NCBI RefSeq assembly: GCF_000282115.1
Contig: NZ_AKJY01000022.1
Location: forward strand, 1 to 64,000
DNA from: Chryseobacterium populi
GTDB taxonomy: Bacteria; Bacteroidota; Bacteroidia; Flavobacteriales; Weeksellaceae
Direction: 5' to 3'
DNA length: 64,000 nt
Part shown: piece by piece, positions 8,088 through 17,855 of the stretch
How positions within the stretch are numbered: the first letter of the stretch is position 1
How the letters are laid out: every line of letters starts with the position of its first letter
Position numbers and translations under genes: made by a program
The notes under the pieces: model-generated
Databases searched by the model: none
Told to the model about the DNA's origin: nothing
What the model saw: only the letters and a program-made list of their open reading frames with translations

Positions 8088-9539
8088 TTAGTAACCTGGG
8101 TTTTGTTGGATACCCGGATTTATATTGATTGCTCCTATAGGAATTGGCCACTGCCATTTGGTGCTTGCAGATGCTAAAGTAAGGGTTGGAGCCGCAGATC
8201 CGGAGCCTGAACTTGAAGCTCCCTGACTTGGCCTCGTTAAAGATAACCCTAATCTCTTAAGGGTATACCATCTGTCAGCTTCCCCCATTAATTCCAATCT
8301 TCGCTCCTTTTGGATTTCGTCCCACAGTGCAATACCCGTTAAATTAAGAGCCGTATAATCAGAATATCTTGACTGTCTTAATTTATTCAGCAGCTCCAAA
8401 GATTTGACAGGATTGGAATTAAACGCTGCCTCAGCACCATTGAGATATACTTCTGCAGTTCTAAGGTATTTATAATTTACAACATTTGGCAAAGATCCTC
8501 TCGTATTATATTTAATCACATTGATATAGCTTTGCCCGGAATATGGACTAACCTGAAAATAAGTATTTTTTCTAACATCCGTAGCTTTGTACTGGCTATA
8601 AAAATTTTCGTAAACTACAAATTCCGACCTGATAAATCCTGACACAATCTGATTATATGAAACCCCGGTAGTAACTCTCTCTGCATCTGAGTTCAATATT
8701 TCAAATAAAGTTCCATCTTGCTCAGTACTATTCCAAACTTTAGGAAACTTATCAATAGCGCCTACGCTTGGAGACAGCCCGATAGATTCTTCTGCTGCCG
8801 CCAGTGCTTTTACATGATCTCCTTTAAACAAATACACTCTTGAAAGCAATCCTATTACTGCAGCTTTGTTTAAACGTCCCTTTGTAAATGGTGCAGCGGT
8901 ATTGTTTCCGGCAGGAATATTTGCCTTTGCATACTCCAAATCTGTTATAATTTTGTCATAAACCTGAGCAACTGTAAGGTTTCTCGTCACAGGATTGTTG
9001 GAGGTCGTTTCCATATAGGCAATTCCCAGGGAGTTATTAGCATCTGCCGATTGTGTAGGTATTTTACAATATGCCCTGGCAATATCAAAATGAATGATAC
9101 CCCTTAAGGCTCTGGCTTCTGCTTCAACCTGTAATGTTTCTGTGGGAGAAAGAATACCTTTATTTAAATTTTCCAGGACAAAATTAGCTCTGGAAATAGC
9201 AAAATATGCAGCACTGTATAATCCGATAGTCTGCCCATCATCTGAGCCAAACTCAAGAAGCCATGCTCTGGTATTTGTTAATCTCCCTAATGGATTCTGG
9301 ATCAGATTATCAGAAGTTAAATCAGCCATAATATTTTGGTTTCCGGCATCTCCACCTGAAAAATATCCTGCAGATTTCATTGCATCATAGATACCATCTA
9401 AAGCAAATCTATAATCTGTAGGTGTTTTGAATGCCTCATCAACAAACGTATTCGTATTTGAAAACTGATCCAATTCTCTTTCGCACGATGTAACTACACA
9501 AAGAGTAAGCACCAAACCTGAAATAATTATTTTTTTCAT
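8088..9539 (-). CDS. SusD/RagB-family surface lipoprotein
   Basis: A 483-residue outer-membrane nutrient-binding lipoprotein. The lipobox ends at Cys19 (V-V-T-S-C). The TPR-rich SusD fold spans most of the protein, and the C-terminus has the typical P-I-P-x-x-x-I-x-x-N-P...Q-N-P-G-Y ending. SusD proteins form the lid over the SusC barrel. The gene lies 10 bases after the susC-like gene on the same strand, so the two are one operon. No glycoside hydrolase, sulfatase or regulator is adjacent, so the substrate cannot be read from context; peptides or another oligomer are as likely as glycans. Confidence 0.92.
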   Translation of the reverse strand: MKKIIISGLVLTLCVVTSCERELDQFSNTNTFVDEAFKTPTDYRFALDGIYDAMKSAGYFSGGDAGNQNIMADLTSDNLIQNPLGRLTNTRAWLLEFGSDDGQTIGLYSAAYFAISRANFVLENLNKGILSPTETLQVEAEARALRGIIHFDIARAYCKIPTQSADANNSLGIAYMETTSNNPVTRNLTVAQVYDKIITDLEYAKANIPAGNNTAAPFTKGRLNKAAVIGLLSRVYLFKGDHVKALAAAEESIGLSPSVGAIDKFPKVWNSTEQDGTLFEILNSDAERVTTGVSYNQIVSGFIRSEFVVYENFYSQYKATDVRKNTYFQVSPYSGQSYINVIKYNTRGSLPNVVNYKYLRTAEVYLNGAEAAFNSNPVKSLELLNKLRQSRYSDYTALNLTGIALWDEIQKERRLELMGEADRWYTLKRLGLSLTRPSQGASSSGSGSAAPTLTLASASTKWQWPIPIGAININPGIQQNPGY

Positions 9540-9549
9540 TTTTTTTATT

Positions 9550-12396
9550 TTAAAATTCTACTTGAACACCAAACATAAATTGTCTAACGGCCGGATAACT
9601 AAATAATGCAAATGATCCCGATACAAAAGTCTGTCCTGCAAGCAGCTGATTTTCACCTGAACCAACAGCTACTTCAGGATCTCCCTTGAAGCTTGTCCAT
9701 GTTAATAGATTCTGAGCCTGTACATACATTCTGATTGAATTTAGCGGGACATCTTCTCCCAATACTTTTTTATTGAAAGTATACCCGATCATTAAGGTTC
9801 TGAATCTCAAATAGTCTGATTTTTCCAGGAATTGATCGGACGCTCTCAATCCTACTGCAGTTGGTTTTGGCAATACATCAGTATCTCCGGGATTTTTCCA
9901 GTAGTTAAATGCATCCAGGCTCATATTATTTGCTCTTGAAGCTGAGCTTTGTAATAATTGTGTTTGATAATTATAAGTATAACCTCCTGTCTTGAATGTA
10001 AAATCTGCTGACAAATCAAATCCATATGCCTCTAAACTAAGCCCAAAACCTCCAAAAAACTTTGGAAGAGGACTCTTATCTGTAATATCCTTGATATCTG
10101 CTGTAGCGTTATACGTATCTGTAGCGGTTCTTCCATTTACTGTATAAAAATTCTCACCAGCATTTGGATTTTGCCTATCCGTATAATATAACGCTTTTCC
10201 ATCTGCAGCATTTACCCCTGCATATTCTACCAGTCTGTAGAAATAAGGAGTCTCTCCTACTTTTAAAGCTGTTTCTCCTAAATTTCTTTGTGTACTTACA
10301 CCATCGAGTGAAAGTATTTTAGCTCTTGGCAAAGATCCATTTCCTCTCAGTGAAAGTTTTAAATTCTCTTTTCTAATGATATCAAACGTAAATTCAGTTT
10401 CGAGACCTTCAGTACGCATATCTCCGAGATTTTTATAGATCGCATAATTTCCTGATTCATAAGGTAACGGTAACAGCTGTATAAAATCATTTCTATCCGA
10501 ACGATATACCTCTATAGCTCCTCTAAATCTGCTTTTAAAAAAGGCAAAATCTACTCCTAAGTTGGTTGTTTTATTAGTCTCCCATTTTATATCCGGATTT
10601 CCGGTGATTATGGTAGGTGTCATATTTGCTCCACTCCCGTAATCTCCATATGCTACATATCCTACATTAGCAAAATTTGGAATATTCCTATCATTTCCCG
10701 TGGTTCCATAAGATGCTCTTAGTTTGAGATCATTTAAAAATCCTCCATTCAAAAAGTCCTCTTTTCCAATATTCCATGCTACACTTCCACTCCAAAATAT
10801 ACCGGACTTATTATTTTCCCCAAATTTTGAACTTTTATCCTGGCGAATAGAAGCTGTTAATATATATTTCTTTTTATAATTATACTCTGCAAGGCCTAAT
10901 AAAGAAAATAAAGTACTTCTTACCTTATCTCCTGTGAAAGTGTTTTTATCCGAAGGAATGGTATTCGAAGGAGCATCAGAATTTGGGTTTTTGTAGTTTG
11001 TTCCGCTAGCAATAATATTCTCTGTGAATTCATTGTTAAATTCTACAAGAGCTGTAGCACCAACATAATGATCATTGAATTGTTTCTTGAAATCTATCCT
11101 ATTTCCATAAATATAGTTGAAGCTATAAAATGTGGTTTTTCTAAGTGATCCTAATCCTGCAGCACCATTTATAATAATATCTAATTGAGATCCTCTTTTT
11201 AAATTATTTGTATTTACTAAATTATCATATAAGGTATTAAAGTACATTCTATATGATAATGCATCATTAATTTTATATTCCCCAAAAATATTTCCAGTCG
11301 CTCTTAACCTCTGTTCAGAATCAAGATTATTCCGCAAGGCCTCAATAATATTAAGCCCCTGTCTTAAATTAAAATTATAGGATCCGTCAGAATTATATAC
11401 CGGTTCAAACGGATTATATCTATACATTGCTCCAAATGGACTTTGTACATTATTCCTATCCCTGACATTTTCTGTGTATTGATAGGAAATTCCAAGATCT
11501 AAACCAACTTTTAGCTTATCACTAAGATTATTTTCAAAATTAAATCGCCCTGTATATCTGTCAAAACCATTAATATCACGTACAATACCTTCATCTTTGT
11601 CATATCCTAAAGAGTAATAAAATTTATTCTTATCACTTCCCCCTCTAGCAGAAAATATATAACTCTGTAAAGACGAAGTTCTTAGAATATCTTTCTGCCA
11701 GTCATGGTCTAATTTTTTCAGAGCTTCTTCATCAGCTGCAGTATAACTCGGAAGGCCTGATAAACCTAAATTTCTCATTTCCTTTTCATACTGTAATTTC
11801 TGGGTAGAATTCATCATTTCAAAATTTAATTCCTTATCAGAGATCTTTTTTGAGAATCCTAGTCTGCTTTCGAATGAATATTGCGTTTTCCCGTTTCTAC
11901 CTTTTTTTGTCGTTATAACAACAACTCCATTTGCTCCCCTTGAACCATACTGAGATGTTCCGGCAGCATCTTTAAGGATCACCACACTTTCAATATCGTT
12001 TGGGTTTACCGCATTGAATTGTCTGGATGTCATATAAATTCCATCAACAATATACAACGGTTCTGAATTACCAATAAGGCCGGATATACCACGAATATTA
12101 ATCTCAGCTGTCGATCCTGGCTGTCCGTTTCTTGACTGGGAAAAGACCCCTGATGCACGGCCCTGAAGCATATTCCCAACAGAGGTCGTTGGAATTTGTG
12201 TCTTTAATTCTTCAGCTGTAACAACAGATTGAGCCTGAGCTATTTCATCTTTGGATTTTTTCTGATACCCCGTTACTATAACCTCCTCAATTTGTTTTTC
12301 TTTAGGTATGGTATCTTTATTTACAGTCTGTGCTATTAAAGCCTGTCCTGTAAAAAATAAAACACCCGTTGTTATTAAACGTAATTTTACATTCAT
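9550..12396 (-). CDS. SusC/RagA-family TonB-linked outer-membrane transporter
   Basis: I start it at the internal ATG at 12396 because that gives a normal signal peptide (M-N-V-K-L-R-L...A-L-I-A-Q); an upstream ATG at 12420 would add eight residues. The 948-residue protein has a TonB-box-like segment (E-E-V-I-V-T-G-Y), a plug domain with the SusC signature (L-Y-I-V-D-G-I-Y and D-A-A-G-T-S-Q-Y-G-S-R-G-A-N-G), and a long beta barrel ending in aromatic-rich strands. The N-terminal carboxypeptidase-D regulatory domain common in SusC proteins is absent. It forms an import complex with the SusD partner downstream. Confidence 0.92.
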   Translation of the reverse strand: MNVKLRLITTGVLFFTGQALIAQTVNKDTIPKEKQIEEVIVTGYQKKSKDEIAQAQSVVTAEELKTQIPTTSVGNMLQGRASGVFSQSRNGQPGSTAEINIRGISGLIGNSEPLYIVDGIYMTSRQFNAVNPNDIESVVILKDAAGTSQYGSRGANGVVVITTKKGRNGKTQYSFESRLGFSKKISDKELNFEMMNSTQKLQYEKEMRNLGLSGLPSYTAADEEALKKLDHDWQKDILRTSSLQSYIFSARGGSDKNKFYYSLGYDKDEGIVRDINGFDRYTGRFNFENNLSDKLKVGLDLGISYQYTENVRDRNNVQSPFGAMYRYNPFEPVYNSDGSYNFNLRQGLNIIEALRNNLDSEQRLRATGNIFGEYKINDALSYRMYFNTLYDNLVNTNNLKRGSQLDIIINGAAGLGSLRKTTFYSFNYIYGNRIDFKKQFNDHYVGATALVEFNNEFTENIIASGTNYKNPNSDAPSNTIPSDKNTFTGDKVRSTLFSLLGLAEYNYKKKYILTASIRQDKSSKFGENNKSGIFWSGSVAWNIGKEDFLNGGFLNDLKLRASYGTTGNDRNIPNFANVGYVAYGDYGSGANMTPTIITGNPDIKWETNKTTNLGVDFAFFKSRFRGAIEVYRSDRNDFIQLLPLPYESGNYAIYKNLGDMRTEGLETEFTFDIIRKENLKLSLRGNGSLPRAKILSLDGVSTQRNLGETALKVGETPYFYRLVEYAGVNAADGKALYYTDRQNPNAGENFYTVNGRTATDTYNATADIKDITDKSPLPKFFGGFGLSLEAYGFDLSADFTFKTGGYTYNYQTQLLQSSASRANNMSLDAFNYWKNPGDTDVLPKPTAVGLRASDQFLEKSDYLRFRTLMIGYTFNKKVLGEDVPLNSIRMYVQAQNLLTWTSFKGDPEVAVGSGENQLLAGQTFVSGSFALFSYPAVRQFMFGVQVEF

Positions 12397-12907
12397 GTTT
12401 TTGATTTTTATGAAAAACAAATATGTTAATAAATATTAACATTAACAATCCATAAATAACTGAAAAACAATACATTAAAATGTAATAATTTTTATAAAAT
12501 CAAAGAAATAATGAAAATAAGAAATGTCATTTATTAATGACCACTAAAATATTTTTATTAAAAAACATTTTAATGATTTTTTTAAAAGTTAAAAAAAAAG
12601 TGCAGTTACTATAAATTCGACTCATTACTAAAAAAAATTAATTTAAACCAATTTTTTAATGAAACATTTTAATAAGAAATAAGTACAATTTATGAATAGC
12701 ACGAGAAATTAACAGAATATTCAGGAACAATAACACTACAAAAGAGAATAAATAATTAATTTAAAACAAATTTTATAACATTTATTTAACAAAAAAGAGA
12801 CGGTCTCAATAGATCAGTAAATTTCCAGAAATCTTCTAAATGACAAAAAGCTGCCAGCAGGATTCCGGGCCGAGGATACTTTTGAGACCGTCTCTTTTAT
12901 AATATAT
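12397..12907. other. Long AT-rich intergenic region upstream of susC
   Basis: About 500 bases without a supported gene. The first 380 bases are extremely AT-rich and presumably hold the susC promoter. The last part contains the 106-base inverted-repeat element at 12793-12898. Confidence 0.6.
12793..12898. repeat. 106-bp element with 17-bp perfect inverted ends
   Basis: AAAAGAGACGGTCTCAA (12793-12809) is exactly complementary to TTGAGACCGTCTCTTTT (12882-12898), with 72 bases between. Each arm also contains the near-palindrome GAGACGGTCTC. It lies 10 bases past the stop of the minus-strand HMG-CoA synthase gene, so it may act as a long-loop transcript end. The geometry also resembles a miniature inverted-repeat element. 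Confidence 0.6.
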
Positions 12908-14236
12908 TTAACTTTGATAATGGTAATACCGAGCTCCTTTCAGGACAGGATTTTCCGGTTCTATAAATTGTAACCCAAAGCCTTTATAATTGGGGTTGAT
13001 GGATTGAGCTATTTGTTTTCTATGCAGTTTTTCATAGGTTTCAAAATCAATGGCAATCCTGTTATTTAAGTTTTCAAATACATTCCATTTTGAGACTACA
13101 GTTTTCCAGTTTTCAGAAATTTTCCCGGAAAAAACTTTTGATTTCGAACCGCTTCCGTACCCTAAGAACCCTATTTCAGAACCTGTTAATTCTTCGTTTT
13201 CATTATAAGCAACCTGCAGTGCTGAAAGAAGCGCCATAAAGATCGAAGCTGTGTACATATTTCCAATTTCAGAGGAAGCACGTTGGGATTTTTCTATTTT
13301 TTCACTGATAAACTGAAGATAATCATCAGATTTTGCGACTGCTTTTTGTTCTTCAGGTGTTTCATAAGCAAGTCCGTTTTCAAGGCTGTATAATTCTGTA
13401 AACACTCTTTTCCCGTGAAATGCATAAGGAAGATGGAAAATAAGGTATTTCCAGTCTTTGTACGGCTGATTTCTGCCTGTAATTTCTTTATAATGGTCGT
13501 AAGCCTCCCTGATTCTATCCTGATAACACTGGTTGGAATACTGACCGTCAAAAACAGGTTCATCGGTGAAAATTTCTATTTTATCAGGAAATATTTCAGG
13601 GGCATTCATTAAATCTTCTTTTTGATAATGGCGTCTGGGCTTGAAAAAATCAAAAACACTTTCGGTAGCAACTCCCCATTGGTTTTCAATTTCAAGAAGA
13701 TCCGGATTTGCAGAAATCAGTAAGGCAACTGCACCGCCACCCTGCGTATATTCTCCGGATGAAGCCAATTCATATTTTGCGTAATCGCTGGCAATCACTA
13801 CTGCTTTTTTATCAGGATTAGACCTCACAAAATCCAACGAATTATGAAGTGCATCCACAGCCCCGATACAGGCAAATGTCATATCTACAACATCACAGTT
13901 TTTAAAACACCGCTCACCAAATTCTTTTTCCAGAACTTCCTCCACCATCAGCATGGCATAGGAAGCAGTGGGTTTTGCTGCATCCAGCGCACTTTCGGTT
14001 CCCAGATAGATCCTGGATATGTCTTTCGGATTAATCGTATAATCATTTATTAATTTTAATAAGGCTTCTGCTGCAAATGTAGCTGCATCTTCATGAACAT
14101 CCGGGAAACCCATTTTATGCAATCCTAATCCTTTCTCCAGCTTTGCAGGTTCTATTCTTCTTTTTTCAGCCAAATCTTTTATTTCCAGATACAATGAAGG
14201 CGCGTGATAACTGGCCGCTTCTATTCCAAAACTCAT
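12908..14236 (-). CDS. Hydroxymethylglutaryl-CoA synthase family protein
   Basis: A 442-residue thiolase-fold condensing enzyme. The expected HMG-CoA synthase residues are visible: general-acid Glu81 in L-G-T-E-S, nucleophile Cys123 in F-A-C-I-G-A-V-D-A-L, and a His in I-F-H-L-P-Y near residue 263. HMG-CoA synthase condenses acetyl-CoA with acetoacetyl-CoA in the mevalonate route to isoprenoids. Related KAS III-like enzymes act in polyketide beta-branching. No mevalonate genes are adjacent, so the pathway is inferred from family only. It is divergent from a methyltransferase gene. Confidence 0.85.
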   Translation of the reverse strand: MSFGIEAASYHAPSLYLEIKDLAEKRRIEPAKLEKGLGLHKMGFPDVHEDAATFAAEALLKLINDYTINPKDISRIYLGTESALDAAKPTASYAMLMVEEVLEKEFGERCFKNCDVVDMTFACIGAVDALHNSLDFVRSNPDKKAVVIASDYAKYELASSGEYTQGGGAVALLISANPDLLEIENQWGVATESVFDFFKPRRHYQKEDLMNAPEIFPDKIEIFTDEPVFDGQYSNQCYQDRIREAYDHYKEITGRNQPYKDWKYLIFHLPYAFHGKRVFTELYSLENGLAYETPEEQKAVAKSDDYLQFISEKIEKSQRASSEIGNMYTASIFMALLSALQVAYNENEELTGSEIGFLGYGSGSKSKVFSGKISENWKTVVSKWNVFENLNNRIAIDFETYEKLHRKQIAQSINPNYKGFGLQFIEPENPVLKGARYYHYQS

Positions 14237-14322
14237 ACGTTAAAAATTATAAAACACGAATTTAAAAATTATTAGCCACAACACCGCATATTTCGATTAG
14301 TATTATTAAATTGCAGTCACTG

Positions 14323-15054
14323 ATGTATTCTGCTGCAAAAAATATTATCCGAAAAATTTTTCCGCAAAAATTTCTTTTTGAAAACGAAATACTTTTCAGG
14401 AAAAGCTTATATCCCTTTTACAGAGGGAATAATTGTGAATGTAATATCTGCCGTTCCCGGCTCAAACATTTTATAAGATTAGACAACGGAAACCTGCTTT
14501 GTCCTGTTTGTGGCAGCCTGCCCAGATCGAGAAGGCTTTTTAAAATTCTGAATGAAAACTATTTGAATACAGGCCTTTCCGTATTGGACTTTTCACCGTC
14601 AAGGGCTATTTTCCGGGCATTGAAAAACAGAAAGGATATCCAGTATTTCCCGACGGATTATGAGAATGAGTTTTTAGCAGATTATCATTTCGACATCACA
14701 AAAATAGATTCTGAGCCTGAAAGATTTGATCTTATTCTTTGTTATCATATTCTTGAACATATTGAAAATGATGCTGCCGCTATCAATGAATTATACCGGG
14801 TCCTGAAAAAAAACGGAACAGCTTTGATTCAAACTCCTTTTAAAGCCGGAGATATTTATGAAAATTTTGAAATCAAATCTCCTGAAGAACGTTTAAAACA
14901 TTTCGGACAGGAAGATCATGTACGGATTTATTCTGTAGAAGGATTGACTGAACGACTGCGAAAAGCAGGATTTCAAACAGAAATTAAAGTCTTTGAAAAA
15001 GATGACTATCAAGGTTTTTCACCTCTGGAAACGATTATCATCTGTAAAAAATAA
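14323..15054 (+). CDS. SAM-dependent methyltransferase with N-terminal zinc ribbon
   Basis: I start it at the ATG at 14323 rather than the in-frame TTG at 14311. The 243-residue protein has an N-terminal Cys cluster (C38, C40, C43, then C60 and C63 in C-P-V-C-G) that looks like a zinc ribbon. A class I methyltransferase fold follows, with D-L-I-L-C-Y-H-I-L-E-H-I and a V-L-K-K-N-G-T-A-L-I-Q-T-P motif. The substrate is unknown; methyltransferases of this layout are frequent in surface-sugar and natural-product modification. It is monocistronic and closed by a terminator at 15057. Confidence 0.8.
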   Translation: MYSAAKNIIRKIFPQKFLFENEILFRKSLYPFYRGNNCECNICRSRLKHFIRLDNGNLLCPVCGSLPRSRRLFKILNENYLNTGLSVLDFSPSRAIFRALKNRKDIQYFPTDYENEFLADYHFDITKIDSEPERFDLILCYHILEHIENDAAAINELYRVLKKNGTALIQTPFKAGDIYENFEIKSPEERLKHFGQEDHVRIYSVEGLTERLRKAGFQTEIKVFEKDDYQGFSPLETIIICKK

Positions 15055-15056
15055 CA

Positions 15057-15084
15057 AAAAGCACACTTTAAAAAGTGCGCTTTT
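15057..15084. terminator. Bidirectional terminator
   Basis: AAAAGCACACTT pairs with AAGTGCGCTTTT (one A-C mismatch), flanked by A and T runs. It lies between the convergent methyltransferase and M1 aminopeptidase genes. Confidence 0.65.
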
Positions 15085-15110
15085 CATATCAGTATTTACC
15101 TGTGTAACCA

Positions 15111-17621
15111 TTATTTATAATCTTCAATAGCTTTGTTCAGGGCATCGATCTGCTTATTGATGCTTGCTGCGCTTTGAGGGTTTTGTTTCAGCAATTCCAT
15201 TTTTTTGCTTAATCCGTCTTTCAGCATTTGAGAGATCATCATTTTAGCCTGTGGATTTTGTCCGACCTGGCTTTTCGCCCGGCCTAAAATTTTGGTGATA
15301 CTTTCCGTAGCTTTCAGATTATCGGAAGTCATGATCCAGTTGAAACCGTCTTCGGCAGCTTTCCCCAGTTCAGGATTCTGGAATTTCACAAACGGGTAAA
15401 ATGCTGCATAAGAGGCAATATTAGCCATCTGGGAAGTTATTTTATTTTTAACAACAATGGGTAATAATTGTGCCACTAAATCTTCTGAAGCATCTTCCAG
15501 GTTAATTTTGTCAGCCATTGTACTCGCTTTTGACGGGTCAACCGTAACAATAGCACCTAAAGAGTTTCCTTTTACCGCATTGGATACAGCATTGATTCCT
15601 TTTTCAAAAACCGGGGTATATTTTTTATCCTTTGTTTTGGCCAGGGCAGCAATGGCAGAAGCCTGAACCAATGTCTTGGGATCGTTGGACGCCAGCTTTT
15701 CAACATCAGCACCCAATGCTTTTAGCTGTTCAGGATTTGATAAATCCATGAGATCCAATGCTTTCATTCTTAGTCTGAAATACGGATCTTTTAAAGCTGC
15801 AGATAGTAATTTTGTTGCTGCAGGACTTTTTCCTACCTGGTCTTTTATGTTTTTTAATGCATTATATCTGCTTTTAAGCTCTTTAGAACCTGTATACTGC
15901 ATCAAATACTGCTCAGGTGTTTTCGTATCGGTAATATCTGCCAATAAAATCCCATCCGCATTGATATTTACCAGATCCGGAGTTTTTGAAACGTCAAAAT
16001 TAAATGTACTCTTTGCTTCTGCATTTACCCAAACATTATATCTTTTCGGTTTTCCGTTATCATATACGTCGATTGCCAATGGAAATTCGAACGGCTGGTC
16101 CTGAGACTGGTTGATCACCACGTTAACCTGTTTTTTAACCGGCTCAAAGGTGTAAGAATAATTCAGCTTCGGATTTCCGCTTCCGAAATACCACTGATTG
16201 AAGAACCAGTTCAGGTCTTTACCGGAAACTTTTTCAAAAGATAATCTTAATTGGTGTGCTTCCGCATTTTTGTACTCATTGGTTTTCAGATAATCATTCA
16301 TTCCTGCAAAGAATGCATCATCCCCTAAATAATTTCTCAGCATATGAAGAATACCTCCCCCTTTCTGATAAGTTACCAGATCGAAAACATCTTCCCGGGA
16401 ATCGTAATTGAATCTTACCAGGTTTTTCTTGAAATCGGAAGGATTATGAATGTACATATTCACATCACTCATCTGATGGTAGTCAGCATGGTCTTTCCCA
16501 TATTTGTATTCATTCCAGAGATACTCGGAATAATTGGCGAAAGACTCGTTCACCGTCAGGTTGCTCCAGCTTTCCGCCGTTACAAGATCTCCAAACCAAT
16601 GGTGGAATAATTCGTGAGCAATGGTATCTTCCCATTTATTTTCATCGATCAGCTGGCCCGGTTTCTGTAAAATATCGCTTCCATGAAGGGTGGCAGTTGT
16701 ATTTTCCATTGCGCCGCTCACATAGTCTCTTCCTGAAATCTGCGCATATTTTGCCCAGGGATAATCATAACCCATTTTTTTAGAGAAAAACTCGATCATT
16801 TCCGGCGTATTTCCGTAGATCTGTTTTGCATAAGACTCATATTCCTTTTCGATATAATAGTCTACAGCAATATTTTTCCATTTATCTTTCACGATGGCAT
16901 AATCTCCCACTCCCATAAAAAACAGATAGGTAGAATGCGGCTTATCCATCACCCAATGATCGGTTCTCAATCCGTTTGATTCTTTCTGGGAATCTTTTAA
17001 AAGCCCGTTGGAAAGGGTAACATATTTATCAGGAACCGTCATATAAATTTCCTGTGTTGTTTTCTGGTTCGGTTTATCAATCGTCGGGAACCATGCGGAA
17101 GAAGATTCAGTTTCTCCTTGCGTCCAGATCTGAGTAGGCTTATCAGCTTCTGTTCCCTGGGCATTGATGAAATACAATCCTTTGGCATCACTAATTGCAG
17201 CGCTTCCTTCCTGTTTTACTTCATTCGGACGGGAAGTGTATTTGATGTAAACGGTGTAATCCTGATTTTTCTGATAGGTTTTATCAAGACTGATTTTTAA
17301 AATATCATCTTTGTATTCATATTTTAATGGTGTTTTTTTACCATTCTGATCTAAAGCCACTTCATGAATCAACATGCTTTTTGCATCAAGGGTCAGTTCT
17401 CCTGTAGGATAAAAGTAAGGTGAAGCTGTTAACCATTCTTCTCCGTTCATCTGTTCTTTCTGATAATCGAAATTAACTTTAAGTTTGGTGTGCTTCAGTT
17501 CTGTTACTTTGGTATGCGTTGCTCTGTATACTTTTTCTCTGCCTGAAGTTTCGGTTTGTGCCGATACATTGGCGGAAAATAAAATTCCAAGCAGGGCAAC
17601 AGATAAAATGGCTTTTTTCAT
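15111..17621 (-). CDS. M1-family metallopeptidase (aminopeptidase N-like)
   Basis: An 836-residue exported zinc aminopeptidase. A signal peptide (1-21, cleaved after S-A-N-V-S-A-Q) is followed by the M1 beta-sandwich domain, the exopeptidase motif G-A-M-E-N (303-307) and the zinc site H-E-L-F-H (336-340) with the third ligand Glu359 in N-E-S-F-A-N-Y. The last 250 residues form HEAT-like helical repeats. It would release N-terminal residues from peptides in the periplasm. Its start codon overlaps the stop of the upstream 76-residue gene by one base (TAATG), so translation is probably coupled. Confidence 0.93.
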   Translation of the reverse strand: MKKAILSVALLGILFSANVSAQTETSGREKVYRATHTKVTELKHTKLKVNFDYQKEQMNGEEWLTASPYFYPTGELTLDAKSMLIHEVALDQNGKKTPLKYEYKDDILKISLDKTYQKNQDYTVYIKYTSRPNEVKQEGSAAISDAKGLYFINAQGTEADKPTQIWTQGETESSSAWFPTIDKPNQKTTQEIYMTVPDKYVTLSNGLLKDSQKESNGLRTDHWVMDKPHSTYLFFMGVGDYAIVKDKWKNIAVDYYIEKEYESYAKQIYGNTPEMIEFFSKKMGYDYPWAKYAQISGRDYVSGAMENTTATLHGSDILQKPGQLIDENKWEDTIAHELFHHWFGDLVTAESWSNLTVNESFANYSEYLWNEYKYGKDHADYHQMSDVNMYIHNPSDFKKNLVRFNYDSREDVFDLVTYQKGGGILHMLRNYLGDDAFFAGMNDYLKTNEYKNAEAHQLRLSFEKVSGKDLNWFFNQWYFGSGNPKLNYSYTFEPVKKQVNVVINQSQDQPFEFPLAIDVYDNGKPKRYNVWVNAEAKSTFNFDVSKTPDLVNINADGILLADITDTKTPEQYLMQYTGSKELKSRYNALKNIKDQVGKSPAATKLLSAALKDPYFRLRMKALDLMDLSNPEQLKALGADVEKLASNDPKTLVQASAIAALAKTKDKKYTPVFEKGINAVSNAVKGNSLGAIVTVDPSKASTMADKINLEDASEDLVAQLLPIVVKNKITSQMANIASYAAFYPFVKFQNPELGKAAEDGFNWIMTSDNLKATESITKILGRAKSQVGQNPQAKMMISQMLKDGLSKKMELLKQNPQSAASINKQIDALNKAIEDYK

Positions 17622-17851
17622 TATTTTTTAGAATTATCTTTTATTAATAGGTCGAAAATATCATTGACTACGGTTTCGTAATCTCCTTTTTTAAGCTGTT
17701 CTTTTGTTTTCGCAAAAGCCTTTTTAAGCTCACTTTCAGGGTTCTCTTCATCAATGATGTCTACCGAATCTACACCTTTCAATTGAAGTATGGCATTTTT
17801 CAATGCTTCAAGATCTGCTTTTTCTCCGGTATTTATTTTTAAATATTTCAT
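17621..17851 (-). CDS. Small hypothetical protein in aminopeptidase operon
   Basis: A 76-residue acidic/basic protein of unknown function. The first 38 residues predict strand-helix-strand (K-Y-L-K-I-N-T ... V-D-S-V-D-I-I), and a Lys/Glu-rich helical tail follows. The pattern recalls small ferredoxin-like domains or antitoxin-like proteins, but no toxin partner is adjacent. It lies 4 bases after the serine hydrolase stop and overlaps the M1 peptidase start by one base, so it is the middle gene of a three-gene unit. The coupling makes it very likely to be real. Confidence 0.75.
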   Translation of the reverse strand: MKYLKINTGEKADLEALKNAILQLKGVDSVDIIDEENPESELKKAFAKTKEQLKKGDYETVVNDIFDLLIKDNSKK

Positions 17852-17855
17852 TGTA

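Noticed and set aside
17621..17851. Antitoxin half of a toxin-antitoxin pair
   Set aside because: No toxin gene is adjacent; the neighbours are peptidase and hydrolase genes in a coupled operon.
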